From Bradyrhizobium elkanii USDA 76 (lineage in GTDB: Bacteria; Pseudomonadota; Alphaproteobacteria; Rhizobiales; Xanthobacteraceae), in assembly GCF_023278185.1 (NCBI RefSeq), contig NZ_CP066356.1, forward strand, positions 5,820,001-5,884,000: a DNA stretch of 64,000 bases, written 5' to 3'. Positions within the stretch are counted from its first letter, which is position 1, and each line of letters starts with the position of its first letter. Made by a program: the position numbers and the translations under genes. Shown here in pieces: positions 9,482 through 18,753 of this stretch. The notes under the pieces were generated by a model. It did not search any database, was not told the origin of the DNA, and saw nothing but the letters and a program-made list of their open reading frames with translations.

Positions 9482-10371
9482 TGACGGGTTCTCCCATGCA
9501 GAGCGTCGCTGGCGAGACGCACGATGCACCTGCGTCGATCTACGTCGCGCCCTCGCTCGCTTCCGCACTCGACGCACTGCGCGAATTCGGCGCGGCCGGC
9601 GCTGCCTTTGCGGGCGGCACATGGATCATGCGGTCGCCGATCCGCCACGAGCGGCTGAAGCCCCACTATGTCGCGATCGGCAAGATCGCCGAGCTGACCA
9701 CGGTCCGTATCGACAGCGATGCGATCGAGATCGGCGCGGCGGTTACGCATGCGGCACTCGCAGCGGCCCTGGCCGATCATGCGGAATTCGCGGTCCTGGT
9801 CGACGCCGCCGGCCGCTCCGCCAATCCCGCGATCCGCGCGATGGCAACGATCGGCGGCAACCTTGCGACGTCGGAATTCGCCGCCGCGGATTGCGTGCCG
9901 GCGCTGCTCTGCCTCGAGGCCCAAGTCGAAATGTCCGCACGCGACGGCCGCGAGCGCATCGGCCTGGCGCATTTCCTAAAGATCCGATCGTCCCTTCCCC
10001 CCGGTCATCTGGTGACGCGGATCATCTTGCCGCGGGCGGCGCGCAGAAGCGCCCATGCCCGCCTGCCGCTGCGCAAATCGGGTGACTACCCGGTCGCCAT
10101 CGTCAGCCTGTCGGTCAGCATCGATGCAGCGGGCCGGGTCCAGGCGGCGCGCGTCGCGGTCGGTTCAGTCGAGCCGGTGGCGCGCCGCTGGGAGCGGCTC
10201 GAGGCAGCGCTCATCGGACGTCCGCTCGATGCAGCGGAGGCGGCGCAGACTGCGGCCGCGTTGGCGGACGAGTTCGTCGGCCGCGACAGCATCGATGCCC
10301 CGGCCTGGTATCGGGTCAGCGTGCTACCCGGTCTCGTTCGCCGCGCTGCGATCGCAGCGCTTGGCTCCTGA
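9478..10371 (+). CDS. FAD-binding subunit of a molybdenum hydroxylase (CoxM/XdhB type)
   Basis: 297 residues. The N-terminal FAD-binding PCMH domain shows AGGTWIMRSP (about residues 40-49) and TIGGNLATSE (about residues 123-132), the two flavin-contact motifs of the CO dehydrogenase/xanthine dehydrogenase medium subunit. The C-terminal ~110 residues match the CO dehydrogenase flavoprotein C-terminal domain. Two consecutive ATGs (9478, 9481) are possible starts; the first overlaps the permease stop. It passes electrons from the 2Fe-2S subunit to an acceptor. It belongs to the three-gene set ending at 13222. Confidence 0.92.
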   Translation: MMTGSPMQSVAGETHDAPASIYVAPSLASALDALREFGAAGAAFAGGTWIMRSPIRHERLKPHYVAIGKIAELTTVRIDSDAIEIGAAVTHAALAAALADHAEFAVLVDAAGRSANPAIRAMATIGGNLATSEFAAADCVPALLCLEAQVEMSARDGRERIGLAHFLKIRSSLPPGHLVTRIILPRAARRSAHARLPLRKSGDYPVAIVSLSVSIDAAGRVQAARVAVGSVEPVARRWERLEAALIGRPLDAAEAAQTAAALADEFVGRDSIDAPAWYRVSVLPGLVRRAAIAALGS

Positions 10372-10387
10372 ACCGGTGGGGATCGAC

Positions 10388-10846
10388 ATGGGATTCAACT
10401 TGACAGTGAACTGTGATCGCCTCTCTTCCGTGGCCGACCCCGCCACGCCGCTGATTGACATTCTGCGCGAGGAGATGCATCTGACCGGCGCGAAACCGGT
10501 CTGTCGCGAGGGCTTTTGCGGTGCCTGCATGGTGCTGGTCGACGGCGAGCCGACGCCATCGTGCCTGCTGCCCGCCGCGCTGGCCGATGGCCGCAAGATC
10601 CGCACCGTCGAAGGCCTTGCGCCTCACGGCGAACTGAACCGTATCCAGGCGGCCCTCGAGGCCAGTGATGCCGTCCAATGCGGCATGTGCTTTCCCGGCA
10701 TGGTGGTGAGCCTGGTGCATCTCCTGACGACCCGGCCTGACGCCACCCGTGACGATATCCGGGCGGCACTGACCGGGAACATCTGCCGCTGCACGGGATA
10801 CGAACGCATCGTCGAGGCGACGTTGCTCGCCTTGGCCACGGCATAA
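10388..10846 (+). CDS. [2Fe-2S] subunit of a molybdenum hydroxylase (CoxS/XdhA type)
   Basis: 152 residues from ATG 10388 with a GGTGGGG ribosome-binding site; an in-frame GTG at 10376 is an alternative. The plant-type ferredoxin cluster appears as CREGFCGAC followed by a fourth cysteine in 'PSC'. The second, helical cluster appears as CGMC and 'ICRCTGY'. All eight cluster cysteines are present. It relays electrons between the molybdopterin and flavin subunits. It lies 16 bp after the FAD subunit and 15 bp before the Mo subunit. Confidence 0.93.
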   Translation: MGFNLTVNCDRLSSVADPATPLIDILREEMHLTGAKPVCREGFCGACMVLVDGEPTPSCLLPAALADGRKIRTVEGLAPHGELNRIQAALEASDAVQCGMCFPGMVVSLVHLLTTRPDATRDDIRAALTGNICRCTGYERIVEATLLALATA

Positions 10847-10861
10847 TCAGGAGGCGCAAGC

Positions 10862-13222
10862 ATGTCCGACGTTTCCGCGACGATGGATCTGCGCCGGCGT
10901 GACGCCGCCGACAAGCTGCGTGGCCGCACGCGCTACACCATCGATCGATATCTGCCGGGCATGCTGCACGCCGCGGTGCTGCGCGCCGGCGTGCCCTCGG
11001 GCCGTATCATTCGTCTCGACACGTCGAGGGCTGCCCGCATGCCGGGGGTACGTGCGATCGTGACGGCGGCGGATGCACCTGGCATGATCGGCATCGGCAT
11101 CGCCGATCACCCGCTGTTCGCCCGCGATGTCATTCGCTACGACGGCGAACCGCTTGCCGCGGTCGCAGCCGTCACGTTGGCGCAGGCGCAGGCCGCGCTC
11201 GCGGCGATCGACGTGGAGATCGAGCAAATCCCCGCAGTATTGACCATGGCGGATGCGCTGGCACCAGATGCGCGGCTGGTTCATCCGGACTGGCGCAGCT
11301 ATGAGGTGCTGCTCGAAGGCGGCGCGCGTGCGGGCAATGTCGCCTGGGAGGCGACCGTCGTTCGCGGCGACGTCGACGCCGCCTTTGCGCGGCCCGACGT
11401 CGAGATCGTCGAAAGTCTTTATCGCGTCGGCCGGCAGAACCACGTGGCCTTCGAGCCGCGTGCGGTCGTCGCAACCTACGAGGACGGCCGCTTCCATATC
11501 GAGACGTCGACGCAGGTTCCCTGGAGCATCCGCAACGCGACCGCGCGCGTGTTGGGTGTGCCGGCGTCACAGGTGCGCGTCACCGTGCCGCCGGTCGGTG
11601 GCGGCTTCGGTCTCAAATTCGATCTTGCGGTTGAGCCCTTCGCCGCCCTCCTCGCCCGCGCCAGCGGCCGGCCGGTGCGCCTCGTCAATTCCCGCGAGGA
11701 CGAGATGCTGACCTGCCTGTTCCGCGAGAACGCCGATATCCGCATCCGCTCGGCGGTGACACGCGAGGGAGAGATCGTGGGCCGCGAGGCGGTCGTGCTG
11801 ATGGATTGCGGTGCCTATGGCGGCGAACAGATCTTCCTGACCACCATGACCGCACACACGCTCGGCGGAAACTACCGGCTTGGCAGCGTGCGCATGGTCT
11901 CGCGCGCAGTCTACACCAACACGGCGCCGAACGGTGCGTTCCGCTGCTGCAACGGCGTCTACAACACCTTTGCGCTCGAGCGGCACACCGACGAGATCGC
12001 GGCGCGGATCGGAATGGATCCACTTGCTTTCCGGCGCCGCAATGTGCTCGGCGACAAGGACCTCGGCGCCACCGGCCAGGTATTCGAAGACGATGTGCTC
12101 GGCCCGATGCTCGACCGGATGGATACGTTGCGCGATGCGGCAGCGCCGCTGCCGGCGCGCACCGACGGCAAGCTCCTTGGACGTGCGACCACCGTCGGCA
12201 CCTGGTTCGTCTTCGTCGGCCCGTCGGCCGCGACGGTGAACATGAATGCCGACGGCACGGCGACCCTGGTCACGTCGGGTGTCGAGATCGGATCCGGCTC
12301 GATGATGCAGAGCCTGCCGCAGATCGTTGCCAGCACGCTCGGCATCGCGCCCGAGCAAGTGATCGTCCGCGCCGCCGATACCGATGCGGCCGGTTATGAT
12401 GTCGGCGTCGGTGGCGGCCGCACCACCGTCTCGCTCGGCGCCGCCAGCCTGTCGGCGGCACAGGAGGTCCGCACGAAGCTTTTGAGGATCGCCTCCGAGA
12501 TGATCGAGGCCGCGCCCGGCGATCTCGTCATGCGCGATGGTCGGATCGAGATCGCGGGCGCGCCGGGCTCCGGCCGCACCGTCGCTGAGGTCGCGACCCG
12601 TGCTCAAGCGCTGGGCGGACCGGTCGCCAGCACCGGCGCCTTCACCGGCGCCGGGGTGCCGGCGATGCCCGGTTGCGTTGCCGGTCATTTCATCGACGCG
12701 ATCGACATCCCCGTCTTCGCCGTCCATGACTGCGAGGTCGCCGTCGATCCGGAGACCGGGCATGTCGAGGTGCTAAGCTATCGCGTGGTTCAGGACGTCG
12801 GCCGCGCGCTGAATCCACGCGCAATCCAAGGCCAAATCCAGGGTGGCGTCGTGCAGGGTCTGGGCTACGCCCTGCACGAGGAGGTGACGATCGGCAGCAA
12901 TGGCCGTGTCAGTCAAAGCGGCTTTGAGACCTACCGCGTACCGCTTGCGCTCGACGTCGTACCGGTGGAGATCAGCCTCTATGAGGGTGCGCCGTCGGTG
13001 GGGCCGCTCGGCACCAAGGGCGCCGGCGAGGTGCCGATCCTCAATGTCGGCGCCGCCGTCGCCTGCGCCGTTGCCAACGCGACAGGAAAGCGGGTGCAGG
13101 AATTACCTCTGACGCCGCCGCGCGTGCTCGAACTTCTGCTCGAGCGCAAGCCGGGTCTGGCGCTGTCTCACATTGTCGAGGTGTGGACGGACAACCTTGT
13201 TCGTCCTCACCAGACGCCCTAG
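10862..13222 (+). CDS. Molybdopterin-binding large subunit of a molybdenum hydroxylase (xanthine/aldehyde/CO dehydrogenase family)
   Basis: 786 residues, normal for the large subunit, with a strong AGGAGG ribosome-binding site. The N-terminal 'a/b hammerhead' domain covers about residues 15-120. Mo-cofactor motifs follow, including VPPVGGGFGLKF (about residues 241-252) and 'QGQIQGGVVQGLGYAL'. The catalytic base is kept as KGAGE (Glu 723). The active-site loop reads GAFRCCNG with Cys362-Cys363, where many relatives have a glycine (xxRGxG). Carboxydotroph CoxL has a cysteine at this point (AYRCSF). The enzyme hydroxylates an aldehyde or N-heterocycle using water; the substrate is unknown. It ends the catabolic operon. 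Confidence 0.92.
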   Translation: MSDVSATMDLRRRDAADKLRGRTRYTIDRYLPGMLHAAVLRAGVPSGRIIRLDTSRAARMPGVRAIVTAADAPGMIGIGIADHPLFARDVIRYDGEPLAAVAAVTLAQAQAALAAIDVEIEQIPAVLTMADALAPDARLVHPDWRSYEVLLEGGARAGNVAWEATVVRGDVDAAFARPDVEIVESLYRVGRQNHVAFEPRAVVATYEDGRFHIETSTQVPWSIRNATARVLGVPASQVRVTVPPVGGGFGLKFDLAVEPFAALLARASGRPVRLVNSREDEMLTCLFRENADIRIRSAVTREGEIVGREAVVLMDCGAYGGEQIFLTTMTAHTLGGNYRLGSVRMVSRAVYTNTAPNGAFRCCNGVYNTFALERHTDEIAARIGMDPLAFRRRNVLGDKDLGATGQVFEDDVLGPMLDRMDTLRDAAAPLPARTDGKLLGRATTVGTWFVFVGPSAATVNMNADGTATLVTSGVEIGSGSMMQSLPQIVASTLGIAPEQVIVRAADTDAAGYDVGVGGGRTTVSLGAASLSAAQEVRTKLLRIASEMIEAAPGDLVMRDGRIEIAGAPGSGRTVAEVATRAQALGGPVASTGAFTGAGVPAMPGCVAGHFIDAIDIPVFAVHDCEVAVDPETGHVEVLSYRVVQDVGRALNPRAIQGQIQGGVVQGLGYALHEEVTIGSNGRVSQSGFETYRVPLALDVVPVEISLYEGAPSVGPLGTKGAGEVPILNVGAAVACAVANATGKRVQELPLTPPRVLELLLERKPGLALSHIVEVWTDNLVRPHQTP

Positions 13223-13366
13223 GGACACCGGAACATGCCCAGCAAACGATCCGAACGCCGAGCGACCGACTTGGGCGCCAGGCGCCTGATCCGCGGCGGG
13301 TAAGCGTTACCGTCTCCCCGCACCGACCAGGGCCACGATATTTTCGTCCGTTCCCTTCCTTGGGGC
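13223..13366. other. Convergent intergenic region between the Mo-hydroxylase gene and glxR
   Basis: 144 bp between two convergent genes. It holds a small palindrome, GGCGCCAGGCGCC, around 13274-13286 that could form a weak hairpin. There is no T-run, so a factor-independent terminator cannot be claimed. No coding potential was seen. Confidence 0.4.
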
Positions 13367-14254
13367 TCAGGCAGCCGCGACCTCGTGGCCCGCCATGACC
13401 TCCAGCGCTCTCAGAATAGCGGAATGGTCCCAGCTTTTGCCGCCGAGGGCGGTACAGGTGTTGAACAGCTGCTGGGCTGCGGCAGTGCCTGGCAGCGACA
13501 AGCCGAGCGCGCGTGCGCCTTCCAGCGCGAGGTTGAGATCCTTCTGATGCAGCTCAATGCGAAAGCCCGGATCGAAATTGCGCTTCAGCATGCGATCGCC
13601 GTGCACTTCAAGGATCCGGGACGACGCAAAGCCACCCATCAACGCCTGGCGCACCAGCGCGGGGTCGGCCCCCGCCTTGGAGGCGAACAGCAACGCCTCG
13701 CTCACCGCCTCGATGGTCAGCGCCACGATGATCTGGTTCGCAACCTTGGTGGTCTGGCCGTCGCCATTGCCGCCGACATGCGTGACATTCTTCCCCATCG
13801 TTTCAAACAGGGGCTTCATCGCATTGAACGCCCGCTCCCGCCCGCCAACCATGATGGTCAGGCTGGCCGCCTTGGCGCCAACTTCGCCGCCGGAGACCGG
13901 CGCGTCGAGATAGTCGGCCCCGAGCGCATCGATCCAACGTGCAAACTCCTTGGTCGCCAGCGGAGAGATCGAGCTCATATCCGTCACGATCATGCCTTTG
14001 GAGATGCCCTCCGCCACGCCGCCTTGACCGAACAGCACGGCTTCGACATGCGGAGTGTCCGGTACCATGATGATCACGGCGTCCGCTTCCTGCGCCACCT
14101 GCCTGGCGGACTCGCAAGCGGTGCCGCCGGCCGCAATCAACTCGGGCGCAACAGGTACGACGTCGTGCAGGAACAGGCGATAGCCGGCAGCCAGGAGGTG
14201 GCCGGCCATCGGACGTCCCATGGTGCCAAGTCCGATGAATCCGATGTCTTTCAT
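13367..14254 (-). CDS. glxR: 2-hydroxy-3-oxopropionate (tartronate semialdehyde) reductase
   Basis: 295 residues from ATG 14254, with GGAG 8 bases upstream; longer in-frame starts have no support. The Rossmann motif GFIGLGTMGRPMAGHL (residues 4-19) opens the protein. 'DAPVSGGEVGAKAASLTIMVGG' is the substrate-binding signature of the 3-hydroxyisobutyrate dehydrogenase family, and the catalytic lysine lies in 'TTKVANQII'. It reduces tartronate semialdehyde to glycerate with NAD(P)H. It is the third gene of gcl-hyi-glxR, which makes this assignment much firmer than family membership alone. A palindromic intergenic repeat lies just upstream. Confidence 0.93.
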   Translation of the reverse strand: MKDIGFIGLGTMGRPMAGHLLAAGYRLFLHDVVPVAPELIAAGGTACESARQVAQEADAVIIMVPDTPHVEAVLFGQGGVAEGISKGMIVTDMSSISPLATKEFARWIDALGADYLDAPVSGGEVGAKAASLTIMVGGRERAFNAMKPLFETMGKNVTHVGGNGDGQTTKVANQIIVALTIEAVSEALLFASKAGADPALVRQALMGGFASSRILEVHGDRMLKRNFDPGFRIELHQKDLNLALEGARALGLSLPGTAAAQQLFNTCTALGGKSWDHSAILRALEVMAGHEVAAA

Positions 14255-14339
14255 TGTCGTTGCTCCTGTCAGCCGGATGAAAGCGTTTTTCGGCGAGCGA
14301 CTCTCGGCTCGCGTGAAGAAAACGCGACAAATAAATTCC

Positions 14340-14376
14340 AGAGCTCCGTCCCGATTCAATCGGAACGGAACAGGCT

Positions 14377-14378
<2 letters not shown>
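14340..14378. repeat. Intergenic palindrome between hyi and glxR
   Basis: A nested hairpin. The outer arms are AGAGC/GCTCT, the middle arms TCCGT/ACGGA and the inner arms CCGATT/AATCGG around a single base. It overlaps the hyi stop codon and precedes the glxR leader. Similar short palindromes are scattered between genes in Rhizobiales genomes. It could stabilise the upstream mRNA end or reduce read-through into glxR. Confidence 0.6.
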
Positions 14379-15162
<784 letters not shown>

Positions 15163-15198
15163 GGGTCGTATCTCCGCTTGAAGCGCTGAAAGATGTCG

Positions 15199-16986
15199 TC
15201 AGGCCGGCAACAGCGTGCCGGATCGTGACGCGCTCGGGACGTCATCGAGCGGAAGATCGAGCACTTCCTCGAACTCGACGATGTTGTCGATCTCCGTTCC
15301 CATGGCGATATTCGTCACCCGCTCGAGAATGAACTCCACCACCACGGGCACGCGATGCTTCGCCATCAGCTCGCGTGCGGTCGCGAACGCCGCCTGCGCG
15401 TCGTTCGGGTCCGTCACACGGATCGCCTTGCACCCCAGCCCCTCCGCGACGGCCACATGGTCGACGCCGTAAACCCCGATCTCGGGCGCGTTGATGTTCT
15501 CGAACGATAGCTGGACGTGATAGTCCATGTCGAAGCCGCGCTGGGCCTGCCGGATCAGGCCGAGATATGAATTGTTCACGACGACGTGGATGTAGGGCAG
15601 ATTGAACTGCGCCCCGACCGCGAGCTCCTCGATCAGGAACTGGAAGTCGTAATCACCCGACAGCGCGACAATGTCGCGATCGGGATCGGCGGCACGCACG
15701 CCAAGCGCGGCCGGCAGCGTCCAGCCGAGAGGGCCGGCTTGGCCAGCGTTGATCCAATTGCGTGGATTGTAGACGTTGAGGAACTGGGCGCCGGCGATCT
15801 GCGACAAGCCGATCACGGTCACGTAACAGGTGTCGCGGCCGAAGGCCTTGTTCATTTCCTCGTACACGCGCTGCGGTTTGATCGGGATGTTATCGAAGTG
15901 GCTCTTGCGCAGCATCGAACGCTTGCGGTCGCGACAGGCGGCGGGCCAGGCCTGCCGATCGCGCAGCCTCCCCGACTTCCGCCACTCCCTGGCGACGCTC
16001 ACGAACATTTCCAGCGCAGCCTTGGCGTCCGAAACGATACCGAGGTCCGGATTGAAGACCCGTCCGATCTGCGTCGGCTCGATGTCGACATGGACGAATT
16101 TGCGGCCCTTCGTATAGGTCTCGATCGAGCCGGTATGCCGGTTGGCCCAGCGGTTTCCGATGCCGAGCACGAAATCGGATTCGAGCATCGTGGCGTTGGC
16201 GTAGCGATGGCTGGTCTGCAGGCCGACCATGCCTGCCATCAGCGCGTGATCGTCAGGAATGGCGCCCCACGCCATCAGCGTCGGGACCACGGGAACGTTG
16301 ACCGCTTCGGCGAAGGCGACCAGCAGCTCGGACGCATCGGCGTTGATCACGCCGCCGCCGGCCACGATCAGCGGCCGCTCCGCGGCGTTCAGCATCTCGA
16401 GCGCCTTCTCGATCTGCTTGCGCGTCGCCGCCGGCTTGTAGACCGGCAGCGGTGAATAGGTCTCGTCGTCGAACTCGATCTCGGCCAATTGCACATCGAG
16501 CGGAAGATCGATCAGCACCGGTCCCGGCCGTCCCGACCGCATGACATGGAAAGCCTGGCTGAACACGCGCGGCACCAGCGCCGGCTCGCGCACTGTGACG
16601 GCCCATTTCGTCACCGGCTTTGCGATCGCCTCGATGTCGACGGCCTGGAAATCCTCCTTGTAGAGCCGCGCCCGCGGCGCCTGACCCGTAATGCAGAGGA
16701 TCGGAATCGAATCCGCGATCGCCGAATAGAGGCCGGTGATCATATCGGTGCCGGCGGGGCCCGATGTGCCGATGCAAACGCCGATATTGCCTGCCTTCGC
16801 CCTGGTATAGCCTTCCGCCATATGCGAGGCGCCTTCGACGTGCCGCGCCAGGATATGACTGATCGAGCCGTTGCGCTTCAGTGCGGAGTAAAGCGGATTG
16901 ATCGCCGCGCCGGGAACGCCAAAAGCGCAAGTGATCCCCTCGCGCTCCAGTATGCGGACCGCTGCATCCACCGCTCGCATCTTCAT
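15199..16986 (-). CDS. gcl: Glyoxylate carboligase (tartronate-semialdehyde synthase)
   Basis: 595 residues. A ThDP- and FAD-dependent acetohydroxyacid-synthase-like enzyme that joins two glyoxylates to tartronate semialdehyde and CO2. The family's unique feature is visible: [12 protein letters not shown] carries valine at residue 50, where other ThDP enzymes have the catalytic glutamate. The ThDP/Mg motif '[15 protein letters not shown]' lies near residue 440. The three ThDP-enzyme domains are complete. It is the first gene of gcl-hyi-glxR, downstream of an IclR-family gene on the same strand. The combination makes the call essentially certain. Confidence 0.96.
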   Translation of the reverse strand: MKMRAVDAAVRILEREGITCAFGVPGAAINPLYSALKRNGSISHILARHVEGASHMAEGYTRAKAGNIGVCIGTSGPAGTDMITGLYSAIADSIPILCITGQAPRARLYKEDFQAVDIEAIAKPVTKWAVTVREPALVPRVFSQAFHVMRSGRPGPVLIDLPLDVQLAEIEFDDETYSPLPVYKPAATRKQIEKALEMLNAAERPLIVAGGGVINADASELLVAFAEAVNVPVVPTLMAWGAIPDDHALMAGMVGLQTSHRYANATMLESDFVLGIGNRWANRHTGSIETYTKGRKFVHVDIEPTQIGRVFNPDLGIVSDAKAALEMFVSVAREWRKSGRLRDRQAWPAACRDRKRSMLRKSHFDNIPIKPQRVYEEMNKAFGRDTCYVTVIGLSQIAGAQFLNVYNPRNWINAGQAGPLGWTLPAALGVRAADPDRDIVALSGDYDFQFLIEELAVGAQFNLPYIHVVVNNSYLGLIRQAQRGFDMDYHVQLSFENINAPEIGVYGVDHVAVAEGLGCKAIRVTDPNDAQAAFATARELMAKHRVPVVVEFILERVTNIAMGTEIDNIVEFEEVLDLPLDDVPSASRSGTLLPA

Positions 16987-17063
16987 GTGATGATCCCGCT
17001 TCGCTATGAGTTGGCCTGAGCAGGATCATCAGGCCCGCGAGCATCGATCTCAACGCAATCGAT

Positions 17064-17073
17064 TGGAATTTCC
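17064..17073. promoter_or_regulatory. Possible IclR-type operator upstream of gcl
   Basis: The short palindrome TGGAATTTCC lies in the 181 bp between the IclR-family gene and gcl. It resembles half to most of known IclR-family sites, which have TGGAA/TTCC arms. It is short and single, so the assignment is tentative. Confidence 0.3.
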
Positions 17074-17167
17074 GCGCTGTGGCAACGCTCGCGATTTCTT
17101 GCGCGTCTTCAAACGATTAGCCTCAGCGTAGAAATGGAAATCGTTGCGGACGGAATCGCAGCCAGCC

Positions 17168-18019
17168 TTACGCCTGCGCTTGCTGCGTGCGGTTCCCGCG
17201 AAGTTCGGCCGTGAGTTCGGCTGCGATCCGGTGCACGATCGTGCCGATCTCGGGCAAGCGTTCGTTCGTCAGCCTGTCGGCCATGCCCGATACCGAGATT
17301 GCGGCATATGGTTCGTTGCAATCATTGAAGACGACCGCGGCCACGCAGCGCAGGCCGAGGCGCGCCTCTTCATCATCCACCGCATACCCCTGACGCCGCA
17401 CGATCTCCAATTCCTTGAACAACTCGCCGGGCCGCACGATCGACTTTTCCGTCAGCCGCGGCATGCCCTGGCGGCGAATGATCGCGTTGACGTCGGCATC
17501 GGAATAGGTGGCCAGCACCGCCTTGCCCACTCCCGAGGCGATCATCGCGACGCGTCCGCCGACCTTGGTCAGCGAGCGCATGATCTCACGGCTTTCAATG
17601 CGGGACACGACAATGATGGATTCGTCATCGACCACGGCAAGATTGGCCGTTTCCCTGGTCTGGTCGCGCAGCTTGCGCAGATAAGGCAGCGCCTGCGCGG
17701 CAAAATTCCGCCGGCGCACGAAGGTCGAGCCGACCACGAAGCTTTGGGCGCCGATGTGCCACTTGGACTCCTCGCGGTCGAACTGCACGAACCTGCGGTT
17801 CTCGAGCGTGGTCAGCAGACGATGAACGGTCGAGGGCGACAGGCCGGTACGGATCGCCAGATCGGTCAGCCGATAGCCTTCATCATCCTCTGCAAGTGTC
17901 TCCAGGATTTGCATGGCGCGATCGACGGACTGAACACCGCCGTCGCGTACGTCCTGCTCCGGCTGCGCGCGAAGATCGGGATCGGATGGCTTGCGCCTGA
18001 TCGACTCTCTTTTCATCAC
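17168..18019 (-). CDS. IclR-family transcriptional regulator (likely of glyoxylate metabolism genes)
   Basis: 283 residues. The N-terminal winged HTH includes 'YRLTDLAIRTGLSPSTVHRLLTTLENRRFV' (about residues 48-77). The C-terminal IclR effector domain includes 'MIASGVGKAVLATYSDADV' and 'DEEARLGLRCVAAVVFND', with a final 'AAISVSGMADRLT' block. IclR members such as AllR respond to glyoxylate. Its position directly upstream of gcl on the same strand and divergent from the CBS/ttuD group suggests it controls both. Adjacent ATGs at 18019 and 18016 are equally good starts. Confidence 0.9.
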   Translation of the reverse strand: MMKRESIRRKPSDPDLRAQPEQDVRDGGVQSVDRAMQILETLAEDDEGYRLTDLAIRTGLSPSTVHRLLTTLENRRFVQFDREESKWHIGAQSFVVGSTFVRRRNFAAQALPYLRKLRDQTRETANLAVVDDESIIVVSRIESREIMRSLTKVGGRVAMIASGVGKAVLATYSDADVNAIIRRQGMPRLTEKSIVRPGELFKELEIVRRQGYAVDDEEARLGLRCVAAVVFNDCNEPYAAISVSGMADRLTNERLPEIGTIVHRIAAELTAELRGNRTQQAQA

Positions 18020-18087
18020 GACCTGACCCTAACCGGTTGCGGTTCAGAACGAAATTGCTCGCCAAGAACGAGCATCAGAATTGGCAT

Positions 18088-18209
18088 ATGGCATACCATC
18101 ACGCTCAGGAGTCAAGGGAACGAAATCTGCGAATAGGTCAGTATTTTTGCCATTCTTCTTTTAAACTGGCTCGATTCTTTTGTTTGACTTCTGGGATAAT
18201 GTATACCAC
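18088..18209. promoter_or_regulatory. Two similar operator-like sites in the iclR/CBS divergent region
   Basis: The sites ATGGCATACCAT (18088-18099) and AATGTATACCAC (18199-18209) share NTGNATACCA and are near-palindromic. They sit 110 bp apart in the 235-bp divergent region, which is notably AT-rich for this genome. Such paired sites suit a dimeric regulator, plausibly the IclR protein controlling itself and the + strand genes. GntR-type regulators also use GTATAC-centred sites. Confidence 0.4.
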
Positions 18210-18254
18210 GATTATTTCGAGACGACCTAATCACGCAACCGGGAGAACGCTGCC

Positions 18255-18668
18255 ATGTACGTCGGGGACATCCTTCGCAACAACAGTCCACACCTGGTGG
18301 CGATCGGCTCCAACGAAACCGTGAGCATTGCGGCGAACCTGATGTACGCGAGCAATGTCGGCGCCCTCGTGGTCAGAAGCGCCTCGCGCAGCAAGGACGC
18401 CGCCGTGGTCGGAATGTTCAGCGAGCGCGACGTCGTTGCTGTGATCGCCGAGCGCGGCACCAATGGTCTTGCCATGAAAGTCGCGCAGTTCATTTCGCCG
18501 CGGCCGCTGGTGTCCTGCAATTCGCAAGATGCGCTCACGGATGTCGAGCGACTCATGGCCCGTCACGGGATCCGCCATATCCCCGTCATCGACAACGGCC
18601 GGCTCGTCGGCGTCGTGAGCATGCGGGACATCACCCTTGCTTTCGAGGAAGCCGCCTGCGCGGCCTGA
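18255..18668 (+). CDS. CBS-domain-pair protein
   Basis: 137 residues made almost entirely of two CBS motifs, about residues 8-65 and 75-132. The second contains 'RHGIRHIPVIDNGRLVGVVSMRDI', a textbook CBS strand-helix. Stand-alone CBS pairs bind adenosine nucleotides and act as energy or redox sensors; no effector domain is attached. A GGGAGA ribosome-binding site precedes ATG 18255. It is the first gene of the + strand group facing the IclR gene. Its specific partner is unknown. Confidence 0.88.
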   Translation: MYVGDILRNNSPHLVAIGSNETVSIAANLMYASNVGALVVRSASRSKDAAVVGMFSERDVVAVIAERGTNGLAMKVAQFISPRPLVSCNSQDALTDVERLMARHGIRHIPVIDNGRLVGVVSMRDITLAFEEAACAA

Positions 18669-18753
18669 CAGACTTACCCAAGGCCATTGCCACGCTACTC
18701 GGTTCGAGCCGCTGCGGCTCCTGCTGTGTCCCCATTCTGCTTGCGAGGATCTC

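Noticed and set aside
18184..18206. Sigma-70 promoter TTGACT...TATACC before the CBS gene
   Set aside because: The spacing between the two hexamers is about 12 bp, too short for a normal promoter.
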